From Roseburia rectibacter (GTDB lineage Bacteria; Bacillota; Clostridia; Lachnospirales; Lachnospiraceae), in contig NZ_CP092473.1 in assembly GCF_014287515.2 (NCBI RefSeq), positions 174,501 to 238,500 on the forward strand: 64,000 nucleotides of DNA. Direction: 5' to 3'. Every line of letters begins with the position of its first letter. Positions within the stretch are counted from its first letter, which is position 1. The notes under the pieces were generated by a model that saw only the letters and a list, made by a program, of their open reading frames with translations, did no database searches and was not told where the DNA came from. The position numbers and the translations under genes were made by a program. This document shows positions 44,023 through 58,061 of the stretch, piece after piece.

Positions 44023-44745
44023 ATGTCAAATATAGAAAAGTTCTTAGAAATGGTACAGGAGTCAGATAATATTGTATTTTTCGGGGGAGCAGGCGTTTCT
44101 ACCGAAAGTGGCATCCCTGATTTCAGGAGTGTGGATGGACTCTATAATCAAAAATATGATTATCCACCGGAGACGATATTAAGTCATACCTTTTATATGA
44201 GACATACAGAAGAATTTTACCGTTTTTACCGTGATAAGATGCTATGCCTTGATGCAAAACCAAATGTGACACACCAGAAACTTGCAGAGTTAGAGGCTGC
44301 GGGCAAGGTAAAGGCCGTCATCACACAGAACATTGACGGACTGCATCAGATGGCAGGAAGCAGGCATGTTTTAGAGCTGCATGGCAGCGTGCATCGCAAT
44401 TACTGTCAGAAGTGTGGAAAAGGATTTGATGCGGAATATATTTTAAAATCCGGTACAGAGATTCCTCTGTGTGATGCGTGTGGAGGTAAGATCAAACCGG
44501 ATGTGGTGCTTTATGAAGAGGGATTGAACCAGCAGACCTTAGAGGATGCTGTATTTTATATCAGCCATGCAGATGTGCTTATCATTGGTGGAACTTCGCT
44601 GGCAGTATATCCGGCTGCAGGATTGATCGACTATTACCGGGGAAACAAGCTGGTGCTTATCAATAAATCTACAACACCGATGGATGGCAGAGCAGATCTT
44701 TTAATCCAGGCAGGGCTTGGTGAGGTGTTTTCACAGATCCGGTAA
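44023..44745 (+). CDS. cobB: NAD-dependent protein deacylase (sirtuin)
   Basis: 240 residues from MSNIEKFLEM, with AAAGGA 6 nt upstream; a TTG at 44017 overlaps the chemoreceptor stop. NAD-binding GAGVSTESGIPDFRS, catalytic His in HGSVHRNYC and TQNIDGLHQMAG are intact, and a four-Cys zinc site (CQKCG...CDACG) is present. It removes acyl groups from lysines using NAD. It follows a chemoreceptor gene with no gap. Confidence 0.94.
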   Translation: MSNIEKFLEMVQESDNIVFFGGAGVSTESGIPDFRSVDGLYNQKYDYPPETILSHTFYMRHTEEFYRFYRDKMLCLDAKPNVTHQKLAELEAAGKVKAVITQNIDGLHQMAGSRHVLELHGSVHRNYCQKCGKGFDAEYILKSGTEIPLCDACGGKIKPDVVLYEEGLNQQTLEDAVFYISHADVLIIGGTSLAVYPAAGLIDYYRGNKLVLINKSTTPMDGRADLLIQAGLGEVFSQIR

Positions 44746-44786
44746 ACAGAGCAAGTACTATTTTAAACGTCTAAAAAGGAGAATGT

Positions 44787-45260
44787 ATGCGTTTACTGAT
44801 AAAACAGAGAGTGTTTTCATGGTCAGATACTTATGATGTCTATGATGAGGAGGGCAATGTACGGTATTTTGTCAGGGCAGAGGTGTTTGCACTTGGACAT
44901 CAGATCCATGTCTATGATGCGGCACATGTTGAGGTTGGAATGATCCGTCAGAAGCTGTTTAATCTTCTTCCGGTCTTTGAAATTGAAACAGGTGGGATCA
45001 AAAGAGGACAGATCGAAAAACAGTTTACCCTGTTCCGGCCGAAATATGATATTGATTTTAATGGATGGCGTGTGGAGGGAGATTTCCTTGGCTGGGATTA
45101 TGATGTATATTCCGGCTGCAGTTCCATTATTCATATTTCAAAACAATTACTCCACTGGGGTGATACGTATGTGATCGATTTTACCAATCCGGGCGATGAA
45201 CTGCTTGGAATGATGCTTGTGATCGCAATTGATGCAGCAAATTGCTCGCAGAATAAATAG
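44787..45260 (+). CDS. LURP-one-related (YxjI) family protein
   Basis: 157 residues (MRLLIKQRVFSWSDTYDVYDEEGN...). The Tubby-like LURP-one fold is suggested by the recurring short beta segments (YDVYDEEGNVRYFVRAEVF, WDYDVYSGCSSIIHIS). AAAGGAG precedes the ATG. Function unknown in bacteria; it may bind membranes or phosphoinositides by analogy with Tubby-like proteins, which is speculation. Confidence 0.8.
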   Translation: MRLLIKQRVFSWSDTYDVYDEEGNVRYFVRAEVFALGHQIHVYDAAHVEVGMIRQKLFNLLPVFEIETGGIKRGQIEKQFTLFRPKYDIDFNGWRVEGDFLGWDYDVYSGCSSIIHISKQLLHWGDTYVIDFTNPGDELLGMMLVIAIDAANCSQNK

Positions 45261-45282
45261 TATAGGAGAATAGAGAGGATTT

Positions 45283-45483
45283 ATGGATAAATATGAAGTT
45301 GGTGATGTGGTGCGGTTGAAAAAGCAGCATCCGTGCGGCAGCAGTGAATGGGAGATCCTGCGCGTGGGTGCAGATTTCAGGTTGAAATGCTTAGGCTGCG
45401 GGCACCAGATCATGATCGCAAGAAAACTTGTGGAGAAAAATACCAGAGAAATCCGCAAAAAGGAAGCTAAGCAAGGAAGCTGA
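45283..45483 (+). CDS. DUF951 family protein
   Basis: 66 residues. YEVGDVVRLKKQHPCGSSEWEILRVGADFRLKCLGCGHQIMIAR (in pieces) is diagnostic of DUF951, a small conserved Firmicutes protein with a CxxC-type motif (CLGCG). It usually precedes rpsF-ssb-rpsR, as here. Function unknown. Confidence 0.9.
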   Translation: MDKYEVGDVVRLKKQHPCGSSEWEILRVGADFRLKCLGCGHQIMIARKLVEKNTREIRKKEAKQGS

Positions 45484-45494
45484 GTAAAAAGTTC

Positions 45495-45523
45495 TTGCAA
45501 ACTATTGATTTTTATGATAAAAT
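45495..45523 (+). promoter_or_regulatory. Promoter of the rpsF operon
   Basis: TTGCAA and TAAAAT with 17-bp spacing, directly after the DUF951 stop codon. Confidence 0.75.
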
Positions 45524-45550
45524 ATATCTTCGTGATATATTATTAAATTC

Positions 45551-45574
45551 CTTGCTCACTCTTATAAGAGCGGG
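45551..45574 (+). promoter_or_regulatory. Candidate S6:S18 autoregulatory leader hairpin
   Basis: CTTGCTC pairs with GAGCGGG (including G-U pairs) around a 10-nt loop, ending just before the rpsF ribosome binding site AAAAGGAGG. In Firmicutes the S6:S18 complex binds a leader hairpin here. I identify it by position and pairing only; the loop consensus was not tested. Confidence 0.4.
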
Positions 45575-45601
45575 CCAGAGACCAAAAGGAGGAAAATTCG
45601 C

Positions 45602-45892
45602 ATGAATAAGTATGAATTAGCGCTTGTTGTTAGTGCAAAGATCGAAGACGATGCGAGAACAGCTACCGTAGAGAAGGCAAAAGAGTACATCACTCGTGCC
45701 GGTGGTAACGTAACAGAAGTAGAAGAGGCTGGTAAGAAGAAATTAGCATATGAGATCCAGAAGATGTCAGAAGCTTTCTATTATTTCATCCAGTTCGACG
45801 CTGCATCTACTGTTCCGGCAGAAGTTGAGCGCGATGTCCGCATCATGGACAATGTTCTTCGTTTCTTAGTAGTAAGAAAAGACGAGAAATAA
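45602..45892 (+). CDS. rpsF: 30S ribosomal protein S6
   Basis: 96 residues. MNKYELALVVSAKIED, the central strand EEAGKKKLAYEIQKMSEAFYYFIQF and the C-terminal MDNVLRFLVVRKDEK are typical of bacterial S6. AAAAGGAGG lies 10 nt upstream. First gene of rpsF-ssb-rpsR. Confidence 0.97.
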   Translation: MNKYELALVVSAKIEDDARTATVEKAKEYITRAGGNVTEVEEAGKKKLAYEIQKMSEAFYYFIQFDAASTVPAEVERDVRIMDNVLRFLVVRKDEK

Positions 45893-45941
45893 GATTCTTT
45901 GAACTGACAACGGTTTGTTTGATAGAAGAGAGGAATCGTAT

Positions 45942-46388
45942 ATGAACAAAGTTATTCTTATGGGAAGATTAACCAGAGACGCAGAGATCCGTTATTCTCA
46001 GGGCGAGAGTGCTACTGCGATCGCAAGATTTTCACTTGCAGTAGATCGCCGTTTCCGCCGTGACGGAGATGATCAGAATACAGATTTTATCAACTGTGTT
46101 GCATTTGGCAGAACAGCAGAGTTTTTGGAGAGATTCGGACGTAAGGGAACAAAATTCGTTCTGGAAGGTCGTATTCAGACTGGCAGCTACACCAACAAAG
46201 ACGGACAGCGTGTTTACACGACGGACGTTGTTGCTGAAAATGTAGAGTTTGCAGAGAGCAAAAATGCCAGCGGCGGCGGAGATAATTCCGGTTTTAATCC
46301 TTCCGACAGACCGTCACCGAGCAGTGCAGCAGGTGATGGCTTCATGAATATTCCGGATGGAATTGATGAAGAGTTACCATTTAACTAA
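45942..46388 (+). CDS. ssb: Single-stranded DNA-binding protein
   Basis: 148 residues from MNKVILMGRLTRDAE (an ORF start at 45915 precedes the ribosome binding site and is not used). OB-fold motifs GRLTRDAEIRYS, FSLAVDRRFRR and TDFINCVAFGRTAEF are followed by a glycine/serine linker and the acidic C-terminal tail DEELPFN that recruits partner proteins. Confidence 0.97.
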   Translation: MNKVILMGRLTRDAEIRYSQGESATAIARFSLAVDRRFRRDGDDQNTDFINCVAFGRTAEFLERFGRKGTKFVLEGRIQTGSYTNKDGQRVYTTDVVAENVEFAESKNASGGGDNSGFNPSDRPSPSSAAGDGFMNIPDGIDEELPFN

Positions 46389-46418
46389 TGGAGATCATAA
46401 CAACAGGAGGTAATTATC

Positions 46419-46682
46419 ATGGCTTTCAATAAAGCAGCAGACAAAGATGGCGCACCAATGAAGAGACGCCCGATGCATAGAAGAAAAAAAGTTTGCGTTT
46501 TCTGTGGAAAAGATAACGTAATCGATTACAAAGATACAAACAAATTAAAGAGATACATCTCTGAGAGAGGAAAAATTCTTCCTCGTCGTATCACTGGCAA
46601 CTGTGCAAAACACCAGAGAGCTCTTACAGTAGCTATTAAGAGAGCCCGTCACGTTGCATTAATGCCATACGTATGCGAATAA
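46419..46682 (+). CDS. rpsR: 30S ribosomal protein S18
   Basis: 87 residues. [39 protein letters not shown] (in pieces) is S18, with a Cys-containing N-terminal zinc-like segment as in zinc-type S18 proteins. AGGAGG precedes the ATG. Its last codons merge into the tandem repeat that follows. Confidence 0.97.
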   Translation: MAFNKAADKDGAPMKRRPMHRRKKVCVFCGKDNVIDYKDTNKLKRYISERGKILPRRITGNCAKHQRALTVAIKRARHVALMPYVCE

Positions 46683-46783
46683 ATTCGCAACGAATAAATT
46701 CGCAACGAATAAATTCGCAACGAATAAATTCGCAACGAATAAATTCGCAACGAATAAAATTCACAGTGAATAGAATTTACATT
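46677..46783 (+). repeat. 15-bp tandem repeat overlapping the rpsR stop
   Basis: Five identical copies of GAATAAATTCGCAAC (46677-46751), then two 16-bp degenerate copies (46752-46783). The first copy supplies the rpsR stop codon, and each unit carries an in-frame TAA and a small inverted repeat CGAA-TAAA-TTCG. Confidence 0.95.
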
Positions 46784-46792
46784 GAATAGAAG

Positions 46793-46843
46793 AAATCCCC
46801 TGCAACCTGCTATATTTGTATTGCTGGTTACAGGGGATTTTTT
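46793..46843 (+). terminator. Terminator of the rpsF-ssb-rpsR operon
   Basis: AAATCCCCTGCAACC pairs with GGTTACAGGGGATTT, followed by a T run. The converging chemoreceptor gene also ends here. Confidence 0.9.
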
Positions 46844-46869
46844 AACTGTTCCGGCGTTAGATCCGCGTG

Positions 46870-48888
46870 TTATTCCTCGTTGGTCAGGTCAAATCTTTGT
46901 ACAAGCTGCTCTAGCGTAGTAGCCTGAGCGGCAAGCTCTTCCGATGTGGCAGAAGTTTCTTCGGCAGCGGCAGAGTTGTCTTCCACTCCTTTAGAAATTT
47001 CTTCAATACCAATCTCAAGCTGTTCCATGCTCTGCTCCTGCTGGACATAAGTTTCGGAACTCTTTGAAATCATTTCATTTACTTTCTGAACAGCCTCCAT
47101 GACTTCCTGAATGGAAGTGACGACGTCATTTACAATCTGGTTTCCATGTTCAATTTCGTTAATGGAAATACCGATGAGATCTTTGGTCGTATTGGCTGCT
47201 TTGGAGCTTTCCTCGGCTAAAGAACCTATCTCGGAGGCAACAACAGCAAATCCTTTTCCGGCTTCACCTGCCCGTGCAGCTTCAATGGAAGCATTTAATG
47301 CTAACAGATTTGTCTGGTCTGCGATATCTTCAATTGTCTTAATGATGCCGACAACCTCATTGGAGGTCTGTGTGATCTTATTCATTGCTTCTGTCATTAG
47401 TGACATCTGATCTTTGCTGTTTCGCATCATATCAGTTACTTTTAATGTTTCATCAGCCGCAACCTGTGCAGCAGCAGTATTTTCTTTTACCTGATCGGTA
47501 ACAGCAGTTGTGGTGGCAACAAGTTCTTCTACGGAAGCCGATTGTGTGGTGGCGCCTTCCGCAATACTTTGTGCTGCTTTGGCAAGATCCTCAGAACCGG
47601 CAGACACCTGACTGGAAGTGTTGATAATATCAGTCATGATGTTTTGCATGGATTCAGAAATATTGATAAGACCTTCTTTTACTTTTGAAAAATCTCCGGC
47701 ATAATCATATTTCAGTGTAAATTTTAACTTTCCATCTGCTAAACGGTTTAAGGCATAGGTAATCTCATTAATGTAATTAATGTATTCCTTCAGGCGGTCT
47801 ACCGTTAACTGGATGGAGTCAGACAGTTCGCCGATTTCATTGTCAGAGTGAATCTTAAGGGATACATCAAGGTTTCCTTTGGCAAGTTCCTGTGCAACAT
47901 CATTTAATGTACTGATCGGTTTTGTAATAGCAGAAGCGACTTTGCGGATGGCAATGACAGTGGCTGCAATACCGATGACAATCAGTACAAGCATAATAAC
48001 CATGCATATGGTGAGGCTGGAAAAATATTCACTGGATGGCAGACAGCTTAAAACAAAATAATCGGTATCTGTAATGTCTACAATATATCCATATCTCGAT
48101 TTATTTCCAATGGTATATTTTACTGCGGTATTTCCACCTCCAAGAGCATTGACAACATCATCACTTACACCAATCTCAGTAAGGGTTTTTAACTGATAAT
48201 CTGTATTTGGATGGTAAATGATGGTTCCGTCAGATGTTAAAAGAATTACAAAACCATTATCACCTACTGTGTAGGAGAAAAATAATTCGTTGATATGGTC
48301 TAAGGCAATATCCAATCCGGCAACACCGACAACATTTTTTCCGGAAGGATCGTATACGGGTGCGGCGGCGCTTAAAATTAATTTGCCTGTGCTGACATCT
48401 GTGTAAGCGTTGGTGAGCATACTTTTACCGGTTTGTGTTACCTGATACCAGTCTCTTTGCGTGATATCAAAAGAACTGTCACTGGTATAGCCGTCTGACT
48501 GGGTCAGAACATTAGCATCAATATCACCGATCCAGGCAGCAAGAATGTTTTCACTGTCTGTTGCCTGATGACTCTGCAGCTCTTTAAATACATCCTGATA
48601 AAGGGTGGCTTCTTTAATAGAATCGCCGGATTTAGTTTCAGTCAGGATTTCCCGTATATCGGGATTGAGAGCCATCTGTTCCACGGTCGTTGTGTATTTT
48701 TTAAAAAAGGTTTCAAGCTGATATGCAGCAGCTTTTGACTGCAGTTCCAGTTCGTCTTTCTGCGAGGACAAGCTGATGTTCCCGATCATGATCGCAACTA
48801 CAATAGAGAAAATGACGAATATTGTGATAACGACCGACAGAATGCGGATTGAGATTTCATTGGAAATCTGTTTTCTTTTGTTTTTCAT
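46870..48888 (-). CDS. Methyl-accepting chemotaxis protein with dCache sensor
   Basis: 672 residues. An N-terminal membrane helix ([22 protein letters not shown], read to 20 only), an extracellular dCache sensor of about 250 residues ([29 protein letters not shown]), a second helix, HAMP and signalling domain with [20 protein letters not shown]. The ligand is unknown; dCache sensors often bind amino acids, amines or sugars. It is read towards the rpsF operon terminator. Confidence 0.94.
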   Translation of the reverse strand: MKNKRKQISNEISIRILSVVITIFVIFSIVVAIMIGNISLSSQKDELELQSKAAAYQLETFFKKYTTTVEQMALNPDIREILTETKSGDSIKEATLYQDVFKELQSHQATDSENILAAWIGDIDANVLTQSDGYTSDSSFDITQRDWYQVTQTGKSMLTNAYTDVSTGKLILSAAAPVYDPSGKNVVGVAGLDIALDHINELFFSYTVGDNGFVILLTSDGTIIYHPNTDYQLKTLTEIGVSDDVVNALGGGNTAVKYTIGNKSRYGYIVDITDTDYFVLSCLPSSEYFSSLTICMVIMLVLIVIGIAATVIAIRKVASAITKPISTLNDVAQELAKGNLDVSLKIHSDNEIGELSDSIQLTVDRLKEYINYINEITYALNRLADGKLKFTLKYDYAGDFSKVKEGLINISESMQNIMTDIINTSSQVSAGSEDLAKAAQSIAEGATTQSASVEELVATTTAVTDQVKENTAAAQVAADETLKVTDMMRNSKDQMSLMTEAMNKITQTSNEVVGIIKTIEDIADQTNLLALNASIEAARAGEAGKGFAVVASEIGSLAEESSKAANTTKDLIGISINEIEHGNQIVNDVVTSIQEVMEAVQKVNEMISKSSETYVQQEQSMEQLEIGIEEISKGVEDNSAAAEETSATSEELAAQATTLEQLVQRFDLTNEE

Positions 48889-48917
48889 AACCGTATGCTC
48901 CTTTGCGTTTTTCTTCC

Positions 48918-48945
48918 ATTATATACCCATGCAAACGAAAAACAA
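48918..48945 (-). promoter_or_regulatory. Promoter of the dCache chemoreceptor
   Basis: On the minus strand TTGTTT and TATAAT are separated by 16 bp, about 30 bp before the start codon. Confidence 0.55.
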
Positions 48946-49034
48946 CGAATTTATTGAAAATAATTATAAATAAAGTAAATAAACAGAAATTTTTGCTGAT
49001 AAAATGGAAAAGTATAGTAAAAAAACGAACGCTG

Positions 49035-53106
<4,072 letters not shown>

Positions 53107-53153
53107 CCCAAAAAGTAAATTTATAATATATGTCATGTGGTAAAAACATGATA

Positions 53154-53197
53154 GAAAGTGGAGAATTTTGTTTTTTGCAGGATTCTCCACTTTTTTA
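53154..53197 (+). terminator. Terminator after GH53
   Basis: AAAGTGGAGAAT pairs with ATTCTCCACTTT, followed by a T run. The remainder of the gap to 53341 shows no clear promoter. Confidence 0.85.
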
Positions 53198-53340
53198 ACT
53201 CATGATAATGAATGTCTGCAGAGAGTGTATTCTATTATTTGTCCGGTTTTTTTCTATAAAAAATCCCCTATTTTTAATATTTGCTCATGCTAACATAAAT
53301 TTGTAACTGTCAAAAATATATAAAAGGAGGAGAACGGGGT

Positions 53341-56300
53341 TTGAAACGAAATTGGAAAGCAGGGGTATGCGTAGCTTTATGCAGTGCTATGGTTTTTACC
53401 GGGATAGGACCTGTGCTGACACCATATCTTGAAAATGCAGTTGTCTATGCAGATGAAAACGAAAATTCAGGGGTAAAAAAAGTTTTTACTGCAGATCAGC
53501 TGAAAGTGGCATGGGGAGACGCGGATTATGAACTCGCAGATGGACAGTGGAAATTGTCCTTTGCAAAACAGTATAATCAGGTGAAATGGACGTTGCCGGA
53601 GAGTATCGAAATGTCACAGGTGAATGCTGTTACATTTCAGGTGGCGGATCAGAAAGTACCGATCAGTCTGAAAGTATACAACGGTGGAGATGATGCAACA
53701 GCAGCTAATACACAGTACGGATTAAACGGACAGACGGAGTACACGATAAATCCATCGGGGGATGGCGCTATTGATGCAGTCGGAATCATGATCACGGAAG
53801 ATAAACCGGAAAATGCAACGGTAAGTCTTGTCAGTGTGACATTTGAACTGAAAGTGGGAGCAGGCGATGCAAAACTGGGGAATAATATTATAAAAAACGG
53901 TGATTTTGCAACGTCTGATGCGGTGGAGTCATGGAACAGTGCAGCCGGAGAATCGGTTGTTTCAGTTGCAGCAGAGGAAGAAGAGATCGCAGATTCCGGT
54001 CTAAAAACATACGGTGTACTTACACGTAATCAGGAAACTGCCACCCCTGGGGATTGTTTTTCGCAGGATATCACGGATGCGGTTGAAAAAGGGGAAACAT
54101 ACAAATTCTCATTCTGGGCAAAATTGTCCGATGATTACAAAGATGCTCCGGAAGAGCAGAGAAATGTGGAGTTTGCACCATTCTATGTTTCCGGTGGTGA
54201 GGCAACATATCTTGGAAGTTATTCAGCAGGTATTTTGTCAGGAGACTGTACAAAGACATTAAAAGCTGGAGAATGGACAAAATATGAGGGAACTTTCAAA
54301 ATACCGAAAGCTGCAGATCAGGTGGTCATCCGTATTATAGAACAGGGAACCAACTATGGACAGGGCGATTGCGTAAAAGGGACTTACTATGTGACCGGTG
54401 TGTCCATGAATAAGATTGAAAGAGAAAAGCCATCTATTGAGAAGGACATCCCGGACTGGAAAGAAAGTGTGAAAGCTGCTTTAGGCAATGATGTAGTTGC
54501 CGGCACAGCAGTGACCGGTGATGAGATCAATGATGATACGCTGATGGAACTGGTGGAAAAACACTTTAATGCGGTTACACTTGGAAACGAATTAAAACCG
54601 GATGCATTGTTCAACTATCAGTTAGAGGATAAAGTCAACACAAAGACGATCCAATTTAAAGGACAGGATCTTGAAGTCCCGGTCGTAAATGAAGCCGGTG
54701 ACAGCTTGGACTTTTCACGTGCAGATAAATTAATAAATAAAATCTGTGAGTGGAATAATGAAAATCCGGATAACAAAATCCGTATCCGTGGTCATGTCCT
54801 TGTATGGCATTCCCAGACACAGGAATGGTTTTTCCATGAAAATTATGATAAAACCAAACCTTATGTGGACAAAGAGACCATGAACCGCCGTCTTGAATGG
54901 TTTATTTCAAGTGTCTTTGACCATTACTTCGGGGAAGTTGCAAATGGAAAATATGACGGATTATTTTATGGCTGGGATGTTGTAAATGAGGCTGTCATTG
55001 GAAACTCTTACCGTACAGATACCGTGAGTGCAGCGGAAAGTCTCGATGAGATCCGTCATGGAAATAATTCAAGCTGGTGGCATGTATATAAGAGCAACGA
55101 ATTTATCATCAATGCCTTCAGATATGCAAACCAGTATGCACCGAAAAATGTAGAGCTTTATTACAACGATTTTGGTGAGACGGATAATACAAAATGTGAG
55201 GGTATTGTAAAACTCATCAATGATGTAAAGGCTGCCGATGGAACCAGACTGGATGCATTTGGCATGCAGGCACATTACAGTGTGGATAGTTTTTCTGCCA
55301 CGCAGTTTAAAACAGTGGCTGAAAAATATGCAAAAGCTGCAGGAAAAGTACAGCTTACAGAGCTTGATTTTAAATCAAGTGCATCTTATACATCAGGTAT
55401 GGCAACAAAAGAGAGCGAGTATACTAAAATTGCATATTGTCATAAACAGTTATTCGATGCGATCAAAGGCTTAAAAGCAGATGGTTCGAACGTTTCCGGA
55501 TTGACCGTATGGGGGGTCATCGAGCCAAATTCATGGTTACATGAACAGTCTGGTGTTGGTGGTGGTGCAGACGGCTCTGCGCAGTGCCCATTGCTTTTTG
55601 ATGGAAATTATAAAGCAAAACCTGCGTACTGGGCGTATGTAGATGCATCCAGACTCCAGCCGTCAATTCAGGATGTAGTTGCTGCAGAGAAAAAAGGTGA
55701 TGCAGTGACAGGAAAGACATACAGTATCATGCAGAATGATATCACGGCTTCCTTTATTTCGATGTGGGATAAAGATGGTCTTACCGTGCAGGTTACGGTA
55801 GAAGATGCCGTAAAAGATGATAATGATGCAGTTGCTGTTTATGTGGATTCTGCAAATTCCGGAAAAGATGACATCACACCAGTGACCGTAACGGTAAAAA
55901 GAAGCGAGGCAGCAGAAGTAGAAAATGGTTATCAGGCAACCATAAAGGTACCGTTATCAGGACTTTCCGTTGCAAAAGTGATCGGAATGGATGTTGTGGT
56001 CACAAATGGGGATAAAACAGCTGCATTTAATGATTTGACAGGAAAACAGGGAACAAGCAGTAAATATTACGCGAAAGTAACGATGAAACCAGGGGTGGAG
56101 AAAGCTGCCTATGGTACAGTTACCGTAGACGGAGATAAAGATGCGGTATGGGATAATGCCGGAACCATTCCGATTACAATCAATCTCGGCTCCAATATTT
56201 CTGCAAATGCGAAGTTACTCTGGGATAAAGACAATCTTTATGTATATGCCGAGATCAAAGATCCTGTCCTCAATAATACCAACGGTGATGCATGGGAGCA

Positions 56301-57459
56301 GGATTCCTTAGAAGTATTTATCGACGAAAATAATGGAAAATCCAACTCTTATGAAGACGATGACAAGCAGTACAGGATCAGTTATGCAAATGATCACTCA
56401 TTTAATGGCAAAAAGTGCCTTGAAGAGAATATGAAGTCTGTGGCAAAAATAACTTCTGACGGATATGTTGTTGAGGCGTCATTTAAATGGACGGATATCA
56501 CACCAAAAGCCGGAGATGAGATCGGACTTGAATTTCAGATCAATGATGCTGATGCAAGTGGCAAAAGAATTGGTACATTGAGCTGGAACGATGAAACAGG
56601 AATGGGATGGTCTAAACCGGAAGTATTTGGTACTGTAAAACTTGGAGAAATTAAAAATGCTCCGGAGAAAGATACAGAAAAGAAACCGGAAACAGAGAAG
56701 AAAGAAGTAAAAGTTAAAAAAATCACGTTAAATAAAACAAAAGCCGGAATGAAAAAAGGTGCAACGCTTACATTAAAGGCTGTTGTTTCACCATCTGATG
56801 CAGATATTAAAGACGTTAAGTGGACATCTTCCAACAAAAAAGCTGCGACTGTTGATAAGCATGGAAAAGTAAAAGCATTGAAAAATGGTGTGACCACGAT
56901 CACGGCAACGGCAAAAGATGGAAGCAGAGTAAGCGCGTCCTGTAAGATCACAGTAGGTTATAAAATTACCTATAAGTTAGGAAAAGGTAAAAACAGCAGC
57001 AAAAACCCGGAATATTATTACAATGAAAAGGTAAATTTAAAATCTGCTTCCAAAAAGGGATATGTCTTTAAGGGCTGGTATACAGACAGCAAGTATACAA
57101 AGAGAATTAAAACAATCTCAAAGAGCAGCAAAAAGAATCTTACTTTATATGCGAAATGGCAGAAAGTGACCGTAAAGAAATCTGCAATTAAGAAAATGAA
57201 AGCTGTTTCGGGAAGAAAAGCAAAAGTTACAGTCCAGAAAGTGGAAGGTGCAGCCGGATATCAGATTGTTTATTCTACGGATAAGCAATTCAAAAAGAAT
57301 GTAAAGAAAGTAACAATATCAGGCACATCAAAAACACTTGGAAAATTGGCAAAAGGCAAGACTTATTATGTCAAAGTGCGTGCCTATAAGAAAGATTCCA
57401 CAGGCGCAAAAGTTTATGGAAGTTTCAGCAGTGCAAAGAAGATAAAGATCAGTAAGTAG
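53341..57459 (+). CDS. Modular GH10 endo-beta-1,4-xylanase
   Basis: 1372 residues. The start is TTG with AAAGGAGGAG upstream; no ATG precedes the signal peptide. Order: signal peptide, CBM86-like domain (about 38-170), CBM22 (about 179-345), GH10 catalytic domain (about 355-790) with acid/base E550 in WDVVNEAV and nucleophile E674 in QLTELDFK, two CBM9 modules (795-1110), BIG2 (from 1126), Listeria-Bacteroides repeat (from 1207) and FN3-like C-terminus. The same architecture is known from Roseburia intestinalis Xyn10A, a cell-attached xylanase. It follows the GH53 gene but has its own ribosome binding site and leader. Confidence 0.94.
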   Translation: MKRNWKAGVCVALCSAMVFTGIGPVLTPYLENAVVYADENENSGVKKVFTADQLKVAWGDADYELADGQWKLSFAKQYNQVKWTLPESIEMSQVNAVTFQVADQKVPISLKVYNGGDDATAANTQYGLNGQTEYTINPSGDGAIDAVGIMITEDKPENATVSLVSVTFELKVGAGDAKLGNNIIKNGDFATSDAVESWNSAAGESVVSVAAEEEEIADSGLKTYGVLTRNQETATPGDCFSQDITDAVEKGETYKFSFWAKLSDDYKDAPEEQRNVEFAPFYVSGGEATYLGSYSAGILSGDCTKTLKAGEWTKYEGTFKIPKAADQVVIRIIEQGTNYGQGDCVKGTYYVTGVSMNKIEREKPSIEKDIPDWKESVKAALGNDVVAGTAVTGDEINDDTLMELVEKHFNAVTLGNELKPDALFNYQLEDKVNTKTIQFKGQDLEVPVVNEAGDSLDFSRADKLINKICEWNNENPDNKIRIRGHVLVWHSQTQEWFFHENYDKTKPYVDKETMNRRLEWFISSVFDHYFGEVANGKYDGLFYGWDVVNEAVIGNSYRTDTVSAAESLDEIRHGNNSSWWHVYKSNEFIINAFRYANQYAPKNVELYYNDFGETDNTKCEGIVKLINDVKAADGTRLDAFGMQAHYSVDSFSATQFKTVAEKYAKAAGKVQLTELDFKSSASYTSGMATKESEYTKIAYCHKQLFDAIKGLKADGSNVSGLTVWGVIEPNSWLHEQSGVGGGADGSAQCPLLFDGNYKAKPAYWAYVDASRLQPSIQDVVAAEKKGDAVTGKTYSIMQNDITASFISMWDKDGLTVQVTVEDAVKDDNDAVAVYVDSANSGKDDITPVTVTVKRSEAAEVENGYQATIKVPLSGLSVAKVIGMDVVVTNGDKTAAFNDLTGKQGTSSKYYAKVTMKPGVEKAAYGTVTVDGDKDAVWDNAGTIPITINLGSNISANAKLLWDKDNLYVYAEIKDPVLNNTNGDAWEQDSLEVFIDENNGKSNSYEDDDKQYRISYANDHSFNGKKCLEENMKSVAKITSDGYVVEASFKWTDITPKAGDEIGLEFQINDADASGKRIGTLSWNDETGMGWSKPEVFGTVKLGEIKNAPEKDTEKKPETEKKEVKVKKITLNKTKAGMKKGATLTLKAVVSPSDADIKDVKWTSSNKKAATVDKHGKVKALKNGVTTITATAKDGSRVSASCKITVGYKITYKLGKGKNSSKNPEYYYNEKVNLKSASKKGYVFKGWYTDSKYTKRIKTISKSSKKNLTLYAKWQKVTVKKSAIKKMKAVSGRKAKVTVQKVEGAAGYQIVYSTDKQFKKNVKKVTISGTSKTLGKLAKGKTYYVKVRAYKKDSTGAKVYGSFSSAKKIKISK

Positions 57460-57512
57460 TTCCCAAATAAATTTAATATACCCGTCATACAGTAAAATGT
57501 GTGGCACACCGG

Positions 57513-57553
57513 AAAGAGGATTTTGCAACTAAGTTGTGAAGTCCTCTTTTTGC
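57513..57553 (+). terminator. Terminator after GH10
   Basis: AAAGAGGA/TCCTCTTT with inner TTGCAAC/GTTGTGAA helix, followed by T residues. Confidence 0.85.
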
Positions 57554-57617
57554 TTTGCATGATAGGTGTGTGTTTTTCCAGTACCATAAACAGGAATCGG
57601 AATTGATAAAATTTAAA

Positions 57618-57635
57618 ATGTCAACCGATTGACAT
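57618..57635 (+). promoter_or_regulatory. LacI-family operator
   Basis: ATGTCAACCGATTGACAT is an 18-bp palindrome with a single mismatched pair and central CG, typical of LacI-family operators. It overlaps the -35 hexamer (57629-57634) of the next promoter and is probably bound by the regulator at 59360. Confidence 0.7.
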
Positions 57636-57657
57636 ACTGAGAAAGCAGTGTTAAAGT
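57629..57657 (+). promoter_or_regulatory. Promoter of the sucrose/raffinose-type locus
   Basis: Perfect TTGACA and TAAAGT with 17-bp spacing, ahead of the binding-protein remnant at 57679. Confidence 0.65.
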
Positions 57658-57678
57658 AAGGGCACAGTAAGGACAGCA

Positions 57679-57894
57679 ATGACAATGGGGATGTTAGCAG
57701 GCTGTGGCAGCAACAGCAATTCCGGCAGCGCAAATACAGGCAGTAATGCAGGAAGCAACGCAGCGGACAGCAGCGATGCCAGTGAGAGTACAGCAGCCGG
57801 AACTGAGAGCACAGGGAATATCGACACCGCAGATTTAGCAGGAACACAGAGGAGAAAACATACCCTGTCAGTTATTACGCCCGTTTTCTGGTAA
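57679..57894 (+). pseudogene. Remnant of a sugar-binding lipoprotein gene
   Basis: The encoded peptide starts MTMGMLAGCGSNSNSGSANT, a lipobox followed by the Ser/Gly/Asn-rich linker of an ABC sugar-binding lipoprotein. After about 53 residues the homology stops and a nonfunctional tail (LAGTQRRKHTLSVITPVFW) ends it. The signal peptide is also cut short. A deletion has joined the start of this gene to the following GH32 reading frame, which is offset by one base. Confidence 0.7.
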
Positions 57895-58061
57895 AGCAAT
57901 TTACCGATAAAACACTAATTCTAAGAGGGGATTTTGGGAAGGCTTTCTTTGACGGAATCAGAAATGAGGAAGTACCTGCAGCAGAGGAGCAATCTTTTTG
58001 CAATACGCAGGGTGAGGCTTCCCGCCGCCCTTCGATCCATTTTACACCGCAGACCGGATGG

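Noticed and set aside
46677..46783. Possible CRISPR array after rpsR
   Set aside because: Units are only 15 bp, contiguous and without spacers.
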